A stretch of DNA of 64,000 nt from Prolixibacteraceae bacterium UBA6162 (GTDB lineage Bacteria; Bacteroidota; Bacteroidia; Bacteroidales; Prolixibacteraceae), in contig DIUI01000067.1 of NCBI GenBank assembly GCA_002428215.1, positions 52,152 to 116,151 of the forward strand, in the 5' to 3' direction. Positions 18,129 to 27,452 of the stretch are shown one piece after another. Below the pieces are notes generated by a model. The model was given only the letters and a program-made list of their open reading frames with translations. It did no database searches and was not told the DNA's origin. Both the position numbers and the translations under genes were made by a program. Numbering within the stretch: position 1 is the first letter of the stretch; the number at the start of each line of letters is the position of its first letter.

Positions 18129-18156
18129 TTTGTGATAGGGCAAAAGTATCAATTGG

Positions 18157-19056
18157 TCATCGCAGGATGAGGTGTACTTCTGCTTTCCATTCCAGGTCGT
18201 TTCCTCCCGAATGAGGATCGTTGAAGAAGATCTCCCTTATCTGCCCACTATGAGGTATTTTTCTTTCGTTAGCTGTTGCAATGAGCCGGTACCATGCCAT
18301 ATCGGAAAGAGCATAATTTCCATAATAGTCTGCTTTTAAGGTGCTGGCTGCTTCGATAAACCGAAACCGTATAGAAGGATGTTCCGGGAGTGAATCGATA
18401 CGTGCAACAGGAAAACAAAATTCGAAATCGATCGAATCCTGGAATCCCCCATTATAGCTTGCAATGATAAAGGGGTGCCCATCAAGTCCCAGATTGTTCT
18501 CCTTTACGTATTGGTTTAGCTCAATTACATTTCCGATCATCTCACCCGATTTTCGTCTTGCAGTGCTACGAAAGGGCACATAAACAACCGGAATTTTTTG
18601 CAATGAATCATTTCCTACAAAATTGTAGGAGTGCCGCGCTGCCAGGTTATGAGCAGATTCGGAGAATGCAAGCATATTTGAGATAATGCTGTTTCTAAAA
18701 GTGGTCGCTTTAAATGGTGCCGTAAGACGGTTGAAAAGTCTGCGGTCTGGATCTGCAGCGCCCACCATAATTCTGGTTAATGAATCATTAATTCCTGAAA
18801 ATCGCCAGAAAAGGCGTAGAGTGGTATCAGGTATCTCAATTCGCATGGTGAACCGGTCGTTCTTTTTGGCGTCGATAACTGAAATACGGTTGCCAATAAA
18901 TTTTCGGTTCCAGTTGTTCCAGTAGTAGGCATGCTGCGACACTACTTCTGCTGATTCTCTGACTGTGAATACAACAACATAGTCTGATGGCTTCACAAAT
19001 AGGTAATAGCCTATTCCCAGAAGTATGCCCAATATTGATAAAAGAATTAGTCTCAT
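18157..19056 (-). CDS. Membrane-anchored SRPBCC + GyrI-like effector-binding protein
   Basis: This 299-residue protein has an N-terminal hydrophobic anchor (LILLSILGILLGIGYYLFV). A segment of about 115 residues resembles polyketide-cyclase/SRPBCC proteins (SQHAYYWNNWNRKF, then WRFSGINDSLTRIMVG). A C-terminal ~140-residue domain resembles the GyrI/AraC effector-binding fold (VVYVPFRSTARRKSGEMIGN, then YHGNY-type DYYGNYALSDMAWYRL, EIFFNDP). No DNA-binding domain is present. It closes the four-gene operon after the haloperoxidase-like gene (21-base gap). A small-molecule-binding role is plausible. Domain names are given from pattern only. Confidence 0.65.
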   Translation of the reverse strand: MRLILLSILGILLGIGYYLFVKPSDYVVVFTVRESAEVVSQHAYYWNNWNRKFIGNRISVIDAKKNDRFTMRIEIPDTTLRLFWRFSGINDSLTRIMVGAADPDRRLFNRLTAPFKATTFRNSIISNMLAFSESAHNLAARHSYNFVGNDSLQKIPVVYVPFRSTARRKSGEMIGNVIELNQYVKENNLGLDGHPFIIASYNGGFQDSIDFEFCFPVARIDSLPEHPSIRFRFIEAASTLKADYYGNYALSDMAWYRLIATANERKIPHSGQIREIFFNDPHSGGNDLEWKAEVHLILR

Positions 19057-19077
19057 AGACTATTGATTTTATAAGAT

Positions 19078-20442
19078 TCAATCTTTTTTTAACCGGATGG
19101 TTTGAATAACGTGTTGACCAATATTCCGACCCTGTTTTGATCCGTTGTCGATGGCCGATCGGTAGTGGATTCCCCCGTAAAGCCTGCTGATGGCAGCCTC
19201 TTCGGCTGCATGATTAAAGGAAGTGTAGGATCTCACCGGTAAGCCATATGGGACTTCAACCGTATCGTCGAATTCGAAATTTTCGCCCAAAACATAGGTA
19301 AGCACTTCAGCAGCCGCACCGGATACAACCGAGTGACCCGAAGTGTATTCAGGGAAAGGGGGGGTTTGAAGCAGGGGTTCCCAGCTTTCGTCGATGAATT
19401 GATTGATAAGCGTTTCGGGTCGACTAAGGTTACTGCTGTATTTCTCCTCCCAACAACTGATGAAACCGTCGAAAATGGCAGCTGTTGTATAGAAATAGAC
19501 CTCGAGGGTTTGTTGAAAGTCAAGTTGTGCCTTCTCTGCTGCAAGTTTACCAATCCCTACCCAATGGCCTCCCGGAGTTATCTTCTTTATGGCAAACAGC
19601 ATATGACCCCGGTGTACTGATACATAGGGGTTGCAGTCCCAAAACTGTGCAATTTGAACCTCAAACGATTCATCGCCCAATGACCTAGCCCGAAGATTTG
19701 CTTCGTACACTTCTATCAACTCTTCGTAAAACCTGCTATCTTTTTCTAAGGAAAATTGTGGATGGGGTTCGGGCCGGAATTGGGCTGCAGAGTCCAGTGC
19801 TACGGTTCTGATCAGCATCCAATGGGGATCTATGCCATCCATATAGCCTGGTGGTGTTGGCTGCCAGCGCCATGGCTCATTCAAGTCGACACTGTATTTA
19901 GGCAAAGTCCGCGTTTGCAGATAGTAATCGCTGTCAATCCATTCGTTTATTGGTTGAAGTGCGCTTTCTGCATATGCTTTGGATGCCTGAAATACTTTTC
20001 GATTTTGGTGACTCCACTCCTGATAGAGTGAGTCGCGGTATTTTGTGAGCATATCTTCCGAAAAAACCAGCTTTCGGCTTACCTCCAGAAAGGCAATCAT
20101 TGCTGCCAATTGTGCATCTGTATCGCTGTCGTCCGGAATAGGCTGTAAAATGGGAAAATCGTTGGCTTGCCCATGCAGCGATTGATATCGAGCGTCGGAT
20201 TGTTGCCCAATTTCGTATGCAGCCATCACCGGATAGAGGTAGGCACGGGATGCTTGAGGAGGAGAAAAAATATCGTGCACCATTATATCCGTAAGTTTTT
20301 GCATTGCCAAATGCAAATCATTGGCAGTAATGTTGATGGACTCATTGTTTTTTTGCCCACATGACACTATGAAGGACAAGAGCGTTAACAATGCTGCATT
20401 GCGCAGGATACCGGTTTGTAAGAATATGGATTTAAATTTCAT
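19078..20442 (-). CDS. Vanadium-dependent haloperoxidase-like (PAP2 family) lipoprotein
   Basis: This 454-residue lipoprotein (LLSFIVSCGQ lipobox) contains the three vanadate/phosphate-binding motifs of the PAP2/vanadium haloperoxidase fold in order. These are K-x6-RP as KYSSNLSRP (about 333-341), SGH within EYTSGHSVVSG (about 368-370), and SR-x5-H as SRLYGGIH (about 417-424), followed by RSAIDNG. The classical PSGH reads TSGH here. Family members either oxidise halides with peroxide or act as acid phosphatases, and sequence alone cannot decide. It lies 12 bases after the second FG-GAP gene and is clearly co-transcribed with it, facing the periplasm or cell surface. Confidence 0.85.
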   Translation of the reverse strand: MKFKSIFLQTGILRNAALLTLLSFIVSCGQKNNESINITANDLHLAMQKLTDIMVHDIFSPPQASRAYLYPVMAAYEIGQQSDARYQSLHGQANDFPILQPIPDDSDTDAQLAAMIAFLEVSRKLVFSEDMLTKYRDSLYQEWSHQNRKVFQASKAYAESALQPINEWIDSDYYLQTRTLPKYSVDLNEPWRWQPTPPGYMDGIDPHWMLIRTVALDSAAQFRPEPHPQFSLEKDSRFYEELIEVYEANLRARSLGDESFEVQIAQFWDCNPYVSVHRGHMLFAIKKITPGGHWVGIGKLAAEKAQLDFQQTLEVYFYTTAAIFDGFISCWEEKYSSNLSRPETLINQFIDESWEPLLQTPPFPEYTSGHSVVSGAAAEVLTYVLGENFEFDDTVEVPYGLPVRSYTSFNHAAEEAAISRLYGGIHYRSAIDNGSKQGRNIGQHVIQTIRLKKD

Positions 20443-20454
20443 AATTGGTAAAAA

Positions 20455-23400
20455 CTAAAGATGAGGTGCATCTGCTGTGCTTTTCCCATTGGGGTTGGCA
20501 AACTGGAAAAACATAAGTGAATCGTTGTTGGGCGCTACTAAAAGATGGGGTTTCCCGGCAATAGTTATGATACCGGTAAAGCGGATCTCTTTTTGTGAAA
20601 AATTGAGGCCGGTTGGAGCAGGTGTTATCGACGATTTAGCCCCGTCCATTACAATTCCCGGATTGGCTGCCAGTCGGCCATGATAAGGTGCAACTCCCAG
20701 AAAATTGCCACTTATGAGAAGGTCGTTTACTCCGTTTCCATTAAAATCATTAGCAAGCATCTGATTTATCGGAGCCAATTGCAGCGGGTCATCAAATGTT
20801 TCGAAATGGAATTGGTCGTTTTTCCACTTGAGATAGCCCGAGGCTAGCGTTGTTACTTCGTATAATGTAGCCATTCTAAGCAGTTCAGGATCAATAATCT
20901 CAGATATGGTTTTACCGGCAAAATCGCGATAGTAGACAAACTTTCGACGGGTAAGGCTTTCAAGCTGACTGTCGATTTCATCCTTCCCGTTTATTGGGTA
21001 GTAGCGTCCATATTTTTCTATGGCTACCACGGTTTCGGTTTGGCCGTCACCATCGAAATCACTGAAGTACATTTTAAGCGGAAATCGCTCTGAAGCTTTG
21101 AATTTTGAATTGAGTCCCCAGTTTCCAAGAAGTATTTCTGAGTTGCCGTCACCATCTATATCGAATAAAGCCACACTGCGCCATAACCCATTAAGCGATT
21201 GAGTCATGTAGCTGGAAGTTCTGTCGGTCAATATACCTCCAACGTTGATCAGAAACCGGGGGGCCATCCATTCGCCTACCAGCAACAAGTCGGGAAGCCC
21301 GTCATTGTTAAAATCTTGCCATAGAGCATCGGTCACCATACCTGCCTTATACAAAGCAGGCTGTTCACTCAGGCTAAAGCTTCCCATGCCATCGTTTATG
21401 AGCAAAACCGATGAAGGGAGGTCTCCAAAGCGATAGGAAACTGCCCGAGAACCTATAAATATATCGGGATAACCATCACCGTTAAAGTCGGCTATTCTGG
21501 CAACACTGCCATTTTCAAAATAGTCTGGGATTGCAGTTTCGTCGCGCGTGAAATTTCCTTTTCCATCGTTCACGTAGATTCGGTCTTTGAGTTGTGGCAT
21601 CTGGCCAAAAAACTCTCCACCTGCCGACACCACGAGTAGGTCTGGAAACCCATCACCATTAAAATCGCAGAAATGCGCATCAACATCCTCAAAAACGGCA
21701 TCGTTCAAAAAAGCGGGTATTGTTTTTTCCTTAAAGCCATTGGCATCCTGAAGAAAGAGACGACCATGGTGATGTTTCGAACCACCCAGGTAAAAATCGT
21801 CAAACCCATTGCCGGTAATATCACCAATTGCAATCCCCGGACCTTCTGCCGAAATTTTATAAGGGATTAGCTTTTCACGGTGAAAGTCTTCGTAGCTGTT
21901 CTCAATATGTCGAACATTTGGAAGAATGCTACTGCTGTGCTGTGAGGCAAACCACGCTCTTCCGGCTGGCTTAAATCTATTCCAATTGAAACTATCACCT
22001 TGTGGCCGATAGACAATGTTCATCTGACCTGCGGATATGTCTTCAATCTTCTGCCATGTGTCATCTGGCCAAACAACAAGCAATGAGTCTGCACCGTTAA
22101 TTTCCCCCAAACCAAAATGGATTGTGGGTTCAACAGTCGACTGAAATCCACGTGTGGTGTGAAGTTGCCGATGTTGAATCTTTCCCCCCTGGTAAACGAT
22201 TATTCGGCTTCCAATACCGAAAGGATTTTTATCGCGGTAAGTGAGATTGACCTTTAAATGTTGTCCAATATGGTTGCCAATGTTCTCATAAATAACAGGA
22301 GCTTCGTTATAATTGGTAGTGATAATATCCAGATCTCCATCCCCATCGAGGTCGGCATAAACTGCTCCTGAAGTACGCTGTTTGTCGAAAGGTAACCATT
22401 CTCCCGATTTATTTACGAAACGTGTTCCATCTCCCTTAAAAATGTAGTTGTGAAGGGCTCCTGAAGGCATTGCTTCCAAGGCTTGGTGGTCAATAAGATT
22501 GGTGTTGTCGAGCTTTGACCTGATCTGGCCGTCTGAGATAAATTTTATATAGTCTAAATCGTTGGGCCGTTTATGTATACCGGTTGATATAAACAGATCT
22601 GAAAAACCATCCTGGTCAAAATCGGCAAAAAGAGCCGCCCAGCTCCAGTCGGTTGCAGCTACACCACTAAATAGGGCTGTTTCGAGAAAAAATTCACCCG
22701 ATTGATTAATCTGCAGCATATTGCGGGAGTATTGCGGATGATAACCCAAGCGTGACCTGCGGGTTTGAAGGTCGATGTTGTCGTCGCCAGCCGATGCTTT
22801 TAGCACACTCTCCTCTTCTGGAAGCATATCCAGTGTAATTAGGTCCATGAACCCGTCGTTGTTGATATCGGCTATATCGTTGCCCATTGAAAAGCGGCTC
22901 GACATAGTAAAGTGCGTTTTCAAGCTTTCGGTAAAAGTACCGTCTCCATTGTTTATATAGAGATAGTCGTCTTCATGAAAGTCGTTGCTTACGTAAATAT
23001 CATCCCACCCATCATTGTTGAAATCAGCAATTCCCAATCCCAACCCATAGCCAATAATTCCGCTGTGTATTCCCGCTTGTTCGCTCACATCGACAAAGTA
23101 TCCATCGCGGTTTTCAAGCAACATGTCGCCCGAAGCGAATCGTCGTATGTGCCGCAATTCGGCTGGTCCATACGATTCGGGAGTATGTACTGCCATATTG
23201 AGCAAAAAGAGATCGAGGTCGCCATCTTTGTCATAATCGAAAAAAGCGGCCGCAACAGCATAGCTATCAATATCGAGTCCATATTGTTTTGATGACTCCG
23301 TAAAGGTGCCATCACCATTGTTGATATAGAGTTCATTATGACCCTCAAAGCCGTTGATACCTACTACTGCAAGGACATATATATCGAGCAGACCATTACC

Positions 23401-23757
23401 ATTAACATCGGCCATAGCTACTCCGCTGTTCCATGTGGCGTTTCCTTGCACCCCGGCTTCGGCAGTTATATTTCTAAACTGCATATTGCCAAGATTCAGG
23501 AACAAGGCATTAGATGTAAGATTACCGGTGAAGAAGAGATCTGGGAGTCCGTCGTCGTTAATGTCACCCACAGCAATGCCCCCTCCGTTGTAAAAGTAGA
23601 GGTAATCGAGAATGTTTACATCGGGACCATCTTCAATGGCATTTATGAAATCTATCCCCAAATCGGTTGCATGGCGCACTGCAAACATGCTGTTTTGGTC
23701 CAAACGGTTACAGGATGCCACCAAAAGCAAACCTGTGAAAGCGATAGTTCGAAGCAT
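20455..23757 (-). CDS. FG-GAP/VCBS repeat lipoprotein with ASPIC/UnbV domain (paralogue 2)
   Basis: This 1100-residue surface lipoprotein (MLRTIAFTGLLLVASC lipobox) is built of about 14 calcium-loop repeats of the DxNxDGxxD type (for example GDINDDGLPDLFF, FDYDKDGDLDLFL, CDFNGDGFPDLLV). This indicates one or two integrin-like beta-propellers. An ASPIC/UnbV domain splits the repeats at about 514-582 (GIGSRIIVYQGGK, TTRGFQSTVEPTIHFGLG, LVVWPD). The start at 23757 was chosen because it begins the lipoprotein signal and follows the previous stop by 4 bases. The frame from 23793 would overlap that gene. It is a paralogue of its upstream neighbour. Adhesion or glycan binding is likely; no catalytic residues are evident. 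Confidence 0.9.
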   Translation of the reverse strand: MLRTIAFTGLLLVASCNRLDQNSMFAVRHATDLGIDFINAIEDGPDVNILDYLYFYNGGGIAVGDINDDGLPDLFFTGNLTSNALFLNLGNMQFRNITAEAGVQGNATWNSGVAMADVNGNGLLDIYVLAVVGINGFEGHNELYINNGDGTFTESSKQYGLDIDSYAVAAAFFDYDKDGDLDLFLLNMAVHTPESYGPAELRHIRRFASGDMLLENRDGYFVDVSEQAGIHSGIIGYGLGLGIADFNNDGWDDIYVSNDFHEDDYLYINNGDGTFTESLKTHFTMSSRFSMGNDIADINNDGFMDLITLDMLPEEESVLKASAGDDNIDLQTRRSRLGYHPQYSRNMLQINQSGEFFLETALFSGVAATDWSWAALFADFDQDGFSDLFISTGIHKRPNDLDYIKFISDGQIRSKLDNTNLIDHQALEAMPSGALHNYIFKGDGTRFVNKSGEWLPFDKQRTSGAVYADLDGDGDLDIITTNYNEAPVIYENIGNHIGQHLKVNLTYRDKNPFGIGSRIIVYQGGKIQHRQLHTTRGFQSTVEPTIHFGLGEINGADSLLVVWPDDTWQKIEDISAGQMNIVYRPQGDSFNWNRFKPAGRAWFASQHSSSILPNVRHIENSYEDFHREKLIPYKISAEGPGIAIGDITGNGFDDFYLGGSKHHHGRLFLQDANGFKEKTIPAFLNDAVFEDVDAHFCDFNGDGFPDLLVVSAGGEFFGQMPQLKDRIYVNDGKGNFTRDETAIPDYFENGSVARIADFNGDGYPDIFIGSRAVSYRFGDLPSSVLLINDGMGSFSLSEQPALYKAGMVTDALWQDFNNDGLPDLLLVGEWMAPRFLINVGGILTDRTSSYMTQSLNGLWRSVALFDIDGDGNSEILLGNWGLNSKFKASERFPLKMYFSDFDGDGQTETVVAIEKYGRYYPINGKDEIDSQLESLTRRKFVYYRDFAGKTISEIIDPELLRMATLYEVTTLASGYLKWKNDQFHFETFDDPLQLAPINQMLANDFNGNGVNDLLISGNFLGVAPYHGRLAANPGIVMDGAKSSITPAPTGLNFSQKEIRFTGIITIAGKPHLLVAPNNDSLMFFQFANPNGKSTADAPHL

Positions 23758-23761
23758 TGGG

Positions 23762-26700
23762 TTACTCAAAGCTAAAAATGAGTGGTTTACCATTGTTGAT
23801 ACCTAAGATAAGATGTTTTTGGTGACCAATTTTCAGAAAGTTTATATTGCGGGCAGTTTCCCACCCTGTAATACCATGTTCATGGTTGGTTTGCAATCCA
23901 TTGGGTGTGACGTCGAGGATTTGAAAAATGGCTGCGTCCTGCCGACCAAATTGGGGTTTATAGCCGGTATCATTTCCGGCCATCATAATCTGCGTCGGTT
24001 TTCCGTAATCATCGGTAGTTACCCGTATATCGTTTACCTGCGAAAACTGAATTGATGCAGGCAATGGGATGGCTTTAAAACTCAGATCACCTACCTGATA
24101 AGCAATCATGCTTTCAAATATAACAGCCTCACGCAACATTGATCTTTCGAGAATGGCGCGGGGAATCAGATCCTGTACCGACCGTGTAGCGTAAACCGCA
24201 TAGCTGAGGTTCTCCTTCTTTAGCGAAACCAATTGTTGAAGCAGCTCTTTCTTTAAAGGAACCGGTATGTCACGCCCATTTTGATGTCGGGTAAGGATTT
24301 GCTCAATGGTCCCATTTTCATCGAAATCGTTTACATACATTCGTGCGGGGGTTTCATGACTGGTTTTGTAGATTGAGTTCAGTCCATAGTTCCCCAAGAT
24401 AAGGTCGGGTTTGCCATTTCCGTTGATATCGGCGGCTTCCACTGCGTTCCACCATCCTGTAAGATTGCTGAGGTTGGTTTCAGTGAGTGTAAGCCTTCGG
24501 CCGGTGTTGAGGAATAGGGTAGGGGCCATCCAGTGTCCAGTGACAAACAGATCGTGAAGCCCATCGCCATCCATATCCTGCCAAATGGCATCAGTTACCA
24601 TACCAAGATCCTTAAAACGGAAGGCTTTCGATTCGGTCACATCCGTAAATTTGCCGTCACCGTCGTTTTCGAGTAGATAATGGCGGGGCTGTACTCCGTA
24701 AATGCGCGAAACCCCAAGACTGCCAACAAACAAGTCGATATCACCATCTCCATCGAAATCGTAGGGTGCAACTACCGATGTATTGTACCGGAAGTCGGGA
24801 ACAGAACCTGATGAGCTACTGAAGTTTCCCCGGCCATCATTAAGGTACAGACGGTCGTTCAATAATGCCGAGTAGCTATCCTTATCATTTCCTCCGGAAC
24901 CCACATATAGGTCGGGGTACCCGTTTCCATTGGCATCAAAGAAGAGTGCATATGTATCTTCAAATTCCCAGTCGCGCTCCAGAAATTCATTCTTCAGAGG
25001 TGCGAAACGGCCCGCTGCATTTTGGAGATAGAGCTGTCCGGGCTGCCCTGTGGCACCCCCCACAAATAAGTCGTCCCGGCCATCGCCATTAACATCGGCT
25101 ATGGCAATTGCAGGTCCTTCACGTGAAAGCATACGCGGTATCAGCGCTTCATAGTCGAAATCTATGTAGCTGTTCTCGGTATGGGGTTCAAGGTCATGTG
25201 AAATCTTCGTGAACTTCGGTTTTTTCAGGAGCTGAGAGGGTGGATAGAATATGCTGTTGGCATCAGCAATAGTAAGCCTCAAAATCTGATTGGATTCTAC
25301 GTTGTGCAGTACCTGGCGACGCCGGTCAGGCCAGATAACCTCAACCGAATCAACCATTTCAACACTCCCCAGTCCGAAGTGAAGTTTAAAGTCGACCGAC
25401 GACTGAAATCCCCTGGAGGTAATTAGTTCCTGTCGGTTAATTTGCCCGTTGTAATATACCTGAACCACACTACCAATGCCAAATGTGTTGGGGGCTTTTC
25501 CTTCAAGCACAACCTGAAGGAAATGAGTGGGATTTTTCTCCTGGGTCATATTCCGGAAAACAAAAAGCGGTTGGTTAACATTGTTAACTACCAAATCGAG
25601 ATCTCCGTCGTTGTTGAGATCTCCATAAGCTGCACCATTAGAGAAGCTGGGAATTGCCAGACCCCAATCTTCGGCCATATTGGTAAAGGTGAGGTCGCGA
25701 TTATTTCTGAAGGCATAGTTGGGCACTGGTGTGCTTGGCATTCTGTGTATTATTGAGTCAATCTCCTCTTTCTTGCCGGTAAGAATCATTCGCTGAATAA
25801 TTTCGTTGGCAAAAAAATCGATAAAGTCCTGGTTGGTGAGATCGTGGTATATTCCATTCGAAACATAAATATCGCGGTATCCATCATTGTCCATATCGAA
25901 CATCAATGCTCCCCAGCTCCAGTCGGTAGCAGCTACACCACTGTAAAAGGCAATTTCGGAGAAAGTCTGGTTGCCATTGTTGAGTTGAAGGGTGTTTTGC
26001 ATGTACTGATGGTAGAAGTCGCGGTTAACTTTTAGGTTATATATATCGAACCGCTCAAATTCACTGGTGTTTTTGAGGCGCTCATCGCTTTCAGGCAACA
26101 TATCGGTGACAAATATTTCTGGAAGTCCATCGTTGTTGATATCGGCCATGTCGGCACCCATCGATGACAGGCTCATATGGCCTACCCACGATTTAATCTC
26201 CTCTTTAAAAGTTCCATCGCCCTGGTTGATATAGAGGTAATCGCGTTCATAAAAGTCGTTGGACACGTAGATATCGGGCAACATATCGTTGTTGATATCT
26301 CCAATGGTAACTCCAAGTCCAAATCCAATCAGGCTTCCATATATGCCCGCCTGCTCACTAACATCCACAAAGATTCCGTTGTCATTTCTGAGCAATCGGT
26401 CTCCTCCTCCCCGAAACATTTCGGGCAGATCCCAGTCTTCGCTTCGCAGTTCCCGTTTGTTGGAATAGCCAAGACTGTTTACCGGAATAAAACTGTTGTT
26501 GAGGATGTATACATCCAAATCTCCGTCACCATCATAATCGAAAAACGCCGCATGGGTTGTAAATCCGCTGTCGGCAAGACCGTATTCGGCGGCCTCTTCG
26601 GTAAAAGTGAGGTTGCCCTGGTTAATGAATAATTCATTTTTCTGATCATCACCGGCAACATTGCCGGCATTCGTAACATAAATATCCAGCAATCCGTCGC

Positions 26701-27103
26701 CATTGATATCTACCAGAACTACACCAGTCGACCAGGCATGTGTACCCCCGACGCCTGCCATTTCGGTAATATCTTTGAAGTTGAAATCTCCTTCGTTCAG
26801 ATATAATTTGTTGCTTCCCATATTGGAGGTCAGGTAGAGGTCCACCAAACCATCGTTATTTATGTCGCCAATGGCAACACCCCCTCCATTATAGAAATTT
26901 CGGTAAAGGAATATGTTAAAGTCCTGCTCATTGACGATGTTATTTTCGAAATCAATGCCACTCTCGGCAGGAAGGACTTGTCTGAAAAGACTATTCTCAT
27001 TAACAGGTTGAGATTTTTGGGTACAACCAATGAAAAGTACTATTAGTAGTATCAGAAACGACGGGGTATAATGCCGACGCAGTGCCGAAAATTTTAGGTT
27101 CAT
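23762..27103 (-). CDS. FG-GAP/VCBS repeat lipoprotein with ASPIC/UnbV domain (paralogue 1)
   Basis: This 1113-residue lipoprotein (LILLIVLFIGCTQ lipobox, Cys near 27) has about 13 calcium-loop repeats (GDINNDGLVDLYL, VDINGDGLLDIYV, FDYDGDGDLDVYI, YDFDGDGDIDLFV and others). A central ASPIC/UnbV domain at about 541-611 contains GIGSVVQVYYNG, TSRGFQSSVDFKLHFGLG and VEVIWPDRR. It has the same domain order and blocks as the next gene (NGGGVAIGDIN, GVAATDWSWGALM), so the pair arose by duplication. It heads a four-gene operon, separated from susD by a terminator and with its own candidate -7 element at 27164-27171. Confidence 0.92.
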   Translation of the reverse strand: MNLKFSALRRHYTPSFLILLIVLFIGCTQKSQPVNENSLFRQVLPAESGIDFENNIVNEQDFNIFLYRNFYNGGGVAIGDINNDGLVDLYLTSNMGSNKLYLNEGDFNFKDITEMAGVGGTHAWSTGVVLVDINGDGLLDIYVTNAGNVAGDDQKNELFINQGNLTFTEEAAEYGLADSGFTTHAAFFDYDGDGDLDVYILNNSFIPVNSLGYSNKRELRSEDWDLPEMFRGGGDRLLRNDNGIFVDVSEQAGIYGSLIGFGLGVTIGDINNDMLPDIYVSNDFYERDYLYINQGDGTFKEEIKSWVGHMSLSSMGADMADINNDGLPEIFVTDMLPESDERLKNTSEFERFDIYNLKVNRDFYHQYMQNTLQLNNGNQTFSEIAFYSGVAATDWSWGALMFDMDNDGYRDIYVSNGIYHDLTNQDFIDFFANEIIQRMILTGKKEEIDSIIHRMPSTPVPNYAFRNNRDLTFTNMAEDWGLAIPSFSNGAAYGDLNNDGDLDLVVNNVNQPLFVFRNMTQEKNPTHFLQVVLEGKAPNTFGIGSVVQVYYNGQINRQELITSRGFQSSVDFKLHFGLGSVEMVDSVEVIWPDRRRQVLHNVESNQILRLTIADANSIFYPPSQLLKKPKFTKISHDLEPHTENSYIDFDYEALIPRMLSREGPAIAIADVNGDGRDDLFVGGATGQPGQLYLQNAAGRFAPLKNEFLERDWEFEDTYALFFDANGNGYPDLYVGSGGNDKDSYSALLNDRLYLNDGRGNFSSSSGSVPDFRYNTSVVAPYDFDGDGDIDLFVGSLGVSRIYGVQPRHYLLENDGDGKFTDVTESKAFRFKDLGMVTDAIWQDMDGDGLHDLFVTGHWMAPTLFLNTGRRLTLTETNLSNLTGWWNAVEAADINGNGKPDLILGNYGLNSIYKTSHETPARMYVNDFDENGTIEQILTRHQNGRDIPVPLKKELLQQLVSLKKENLSYAVYATRSVQDLIPRAILERSMLREAVIFESMIAYQVGDLSFKAIPLPASIQFSQVNDIRVTTDDYGKPTQIMMAGNDTGYKPQFGRQDAAIFQILDVTPNGLQTNHEHGITGWETARNINFLKIGHQKHLILGINNGKPLIFSFE

Positions 27104-27163
27104 ATTTCCCCATTTTTAAACGATAGCAAAAAGGCCGAAAACTGATAAAAGTTTCACACACAG

Positions 27164-27171
27164 CAAATATA
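27164..27171 (-). promoter_or_regulatory. Candidate -7 element TATATTTG for the FG-GAP operon
   Basis: CAAATATA on the plus strand, 61 bases before the FG-GAP gene start. An identical octamer is at 27282-27289. Neither has a clear -33 TTG. Confidence 0.45.
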
Positions 27172-27344
27172 GATAATTGCTGAATTGCCACTTTTAAGAT
27201 ATACTAAAGACAAAAATTCGCCGGCTTTCCCTACCTGGATTATCAAAAGGAATTTGGTTAGTTTGTTGAATTTTCGATCAACAAATATAAATATTTAAAA
27301 GATTATTGTATTGAGGGACTATCTATAAAAACAGTCATGGTTAG

Positions 27345-27378
27345 AAAAAAGGCTGCTGAAGTATTATCTTCAGCAGCC
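27345..27378 (-). terminator. Intrinsic terminator after susD
   Basis: GGCTGCTGAA (27351-27360) pairs perfectly with TTCAGCAGCC (27369-27378) around an 8-base loop. On the minus strand a run of six T follows. It separates the SusC/D transcript from the FG-GAP operon, although partial read-through is possible. Confidence 0.92.
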
Positions 27379-27452
27379 TTCGAAAGAGCATTGAAATTAT
27401 AATACTCTCTGTTTAACTACCACTAAATTAGGTTATAGTCTACCAAGGTTAA

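Larger units (their letters stand above)
27104..27452. other. Intergenic region between susD and the FG-GAP operon
   Basis: This 349-base stretch holds the susD terminator (27345-27378) and two minus-strand TATATTTG elements (27164-27171 and 27282-27289). No coding sequence is supported. Confidence 0.7.

Noticed and set aside
20455..27103. DNA-level tandem repeats in the FG-GAP genes
   Set aside because: The repetition is at protein level (calcium-loop repeats) with divergent DNA, so it is not a satellite or mobile repeat.
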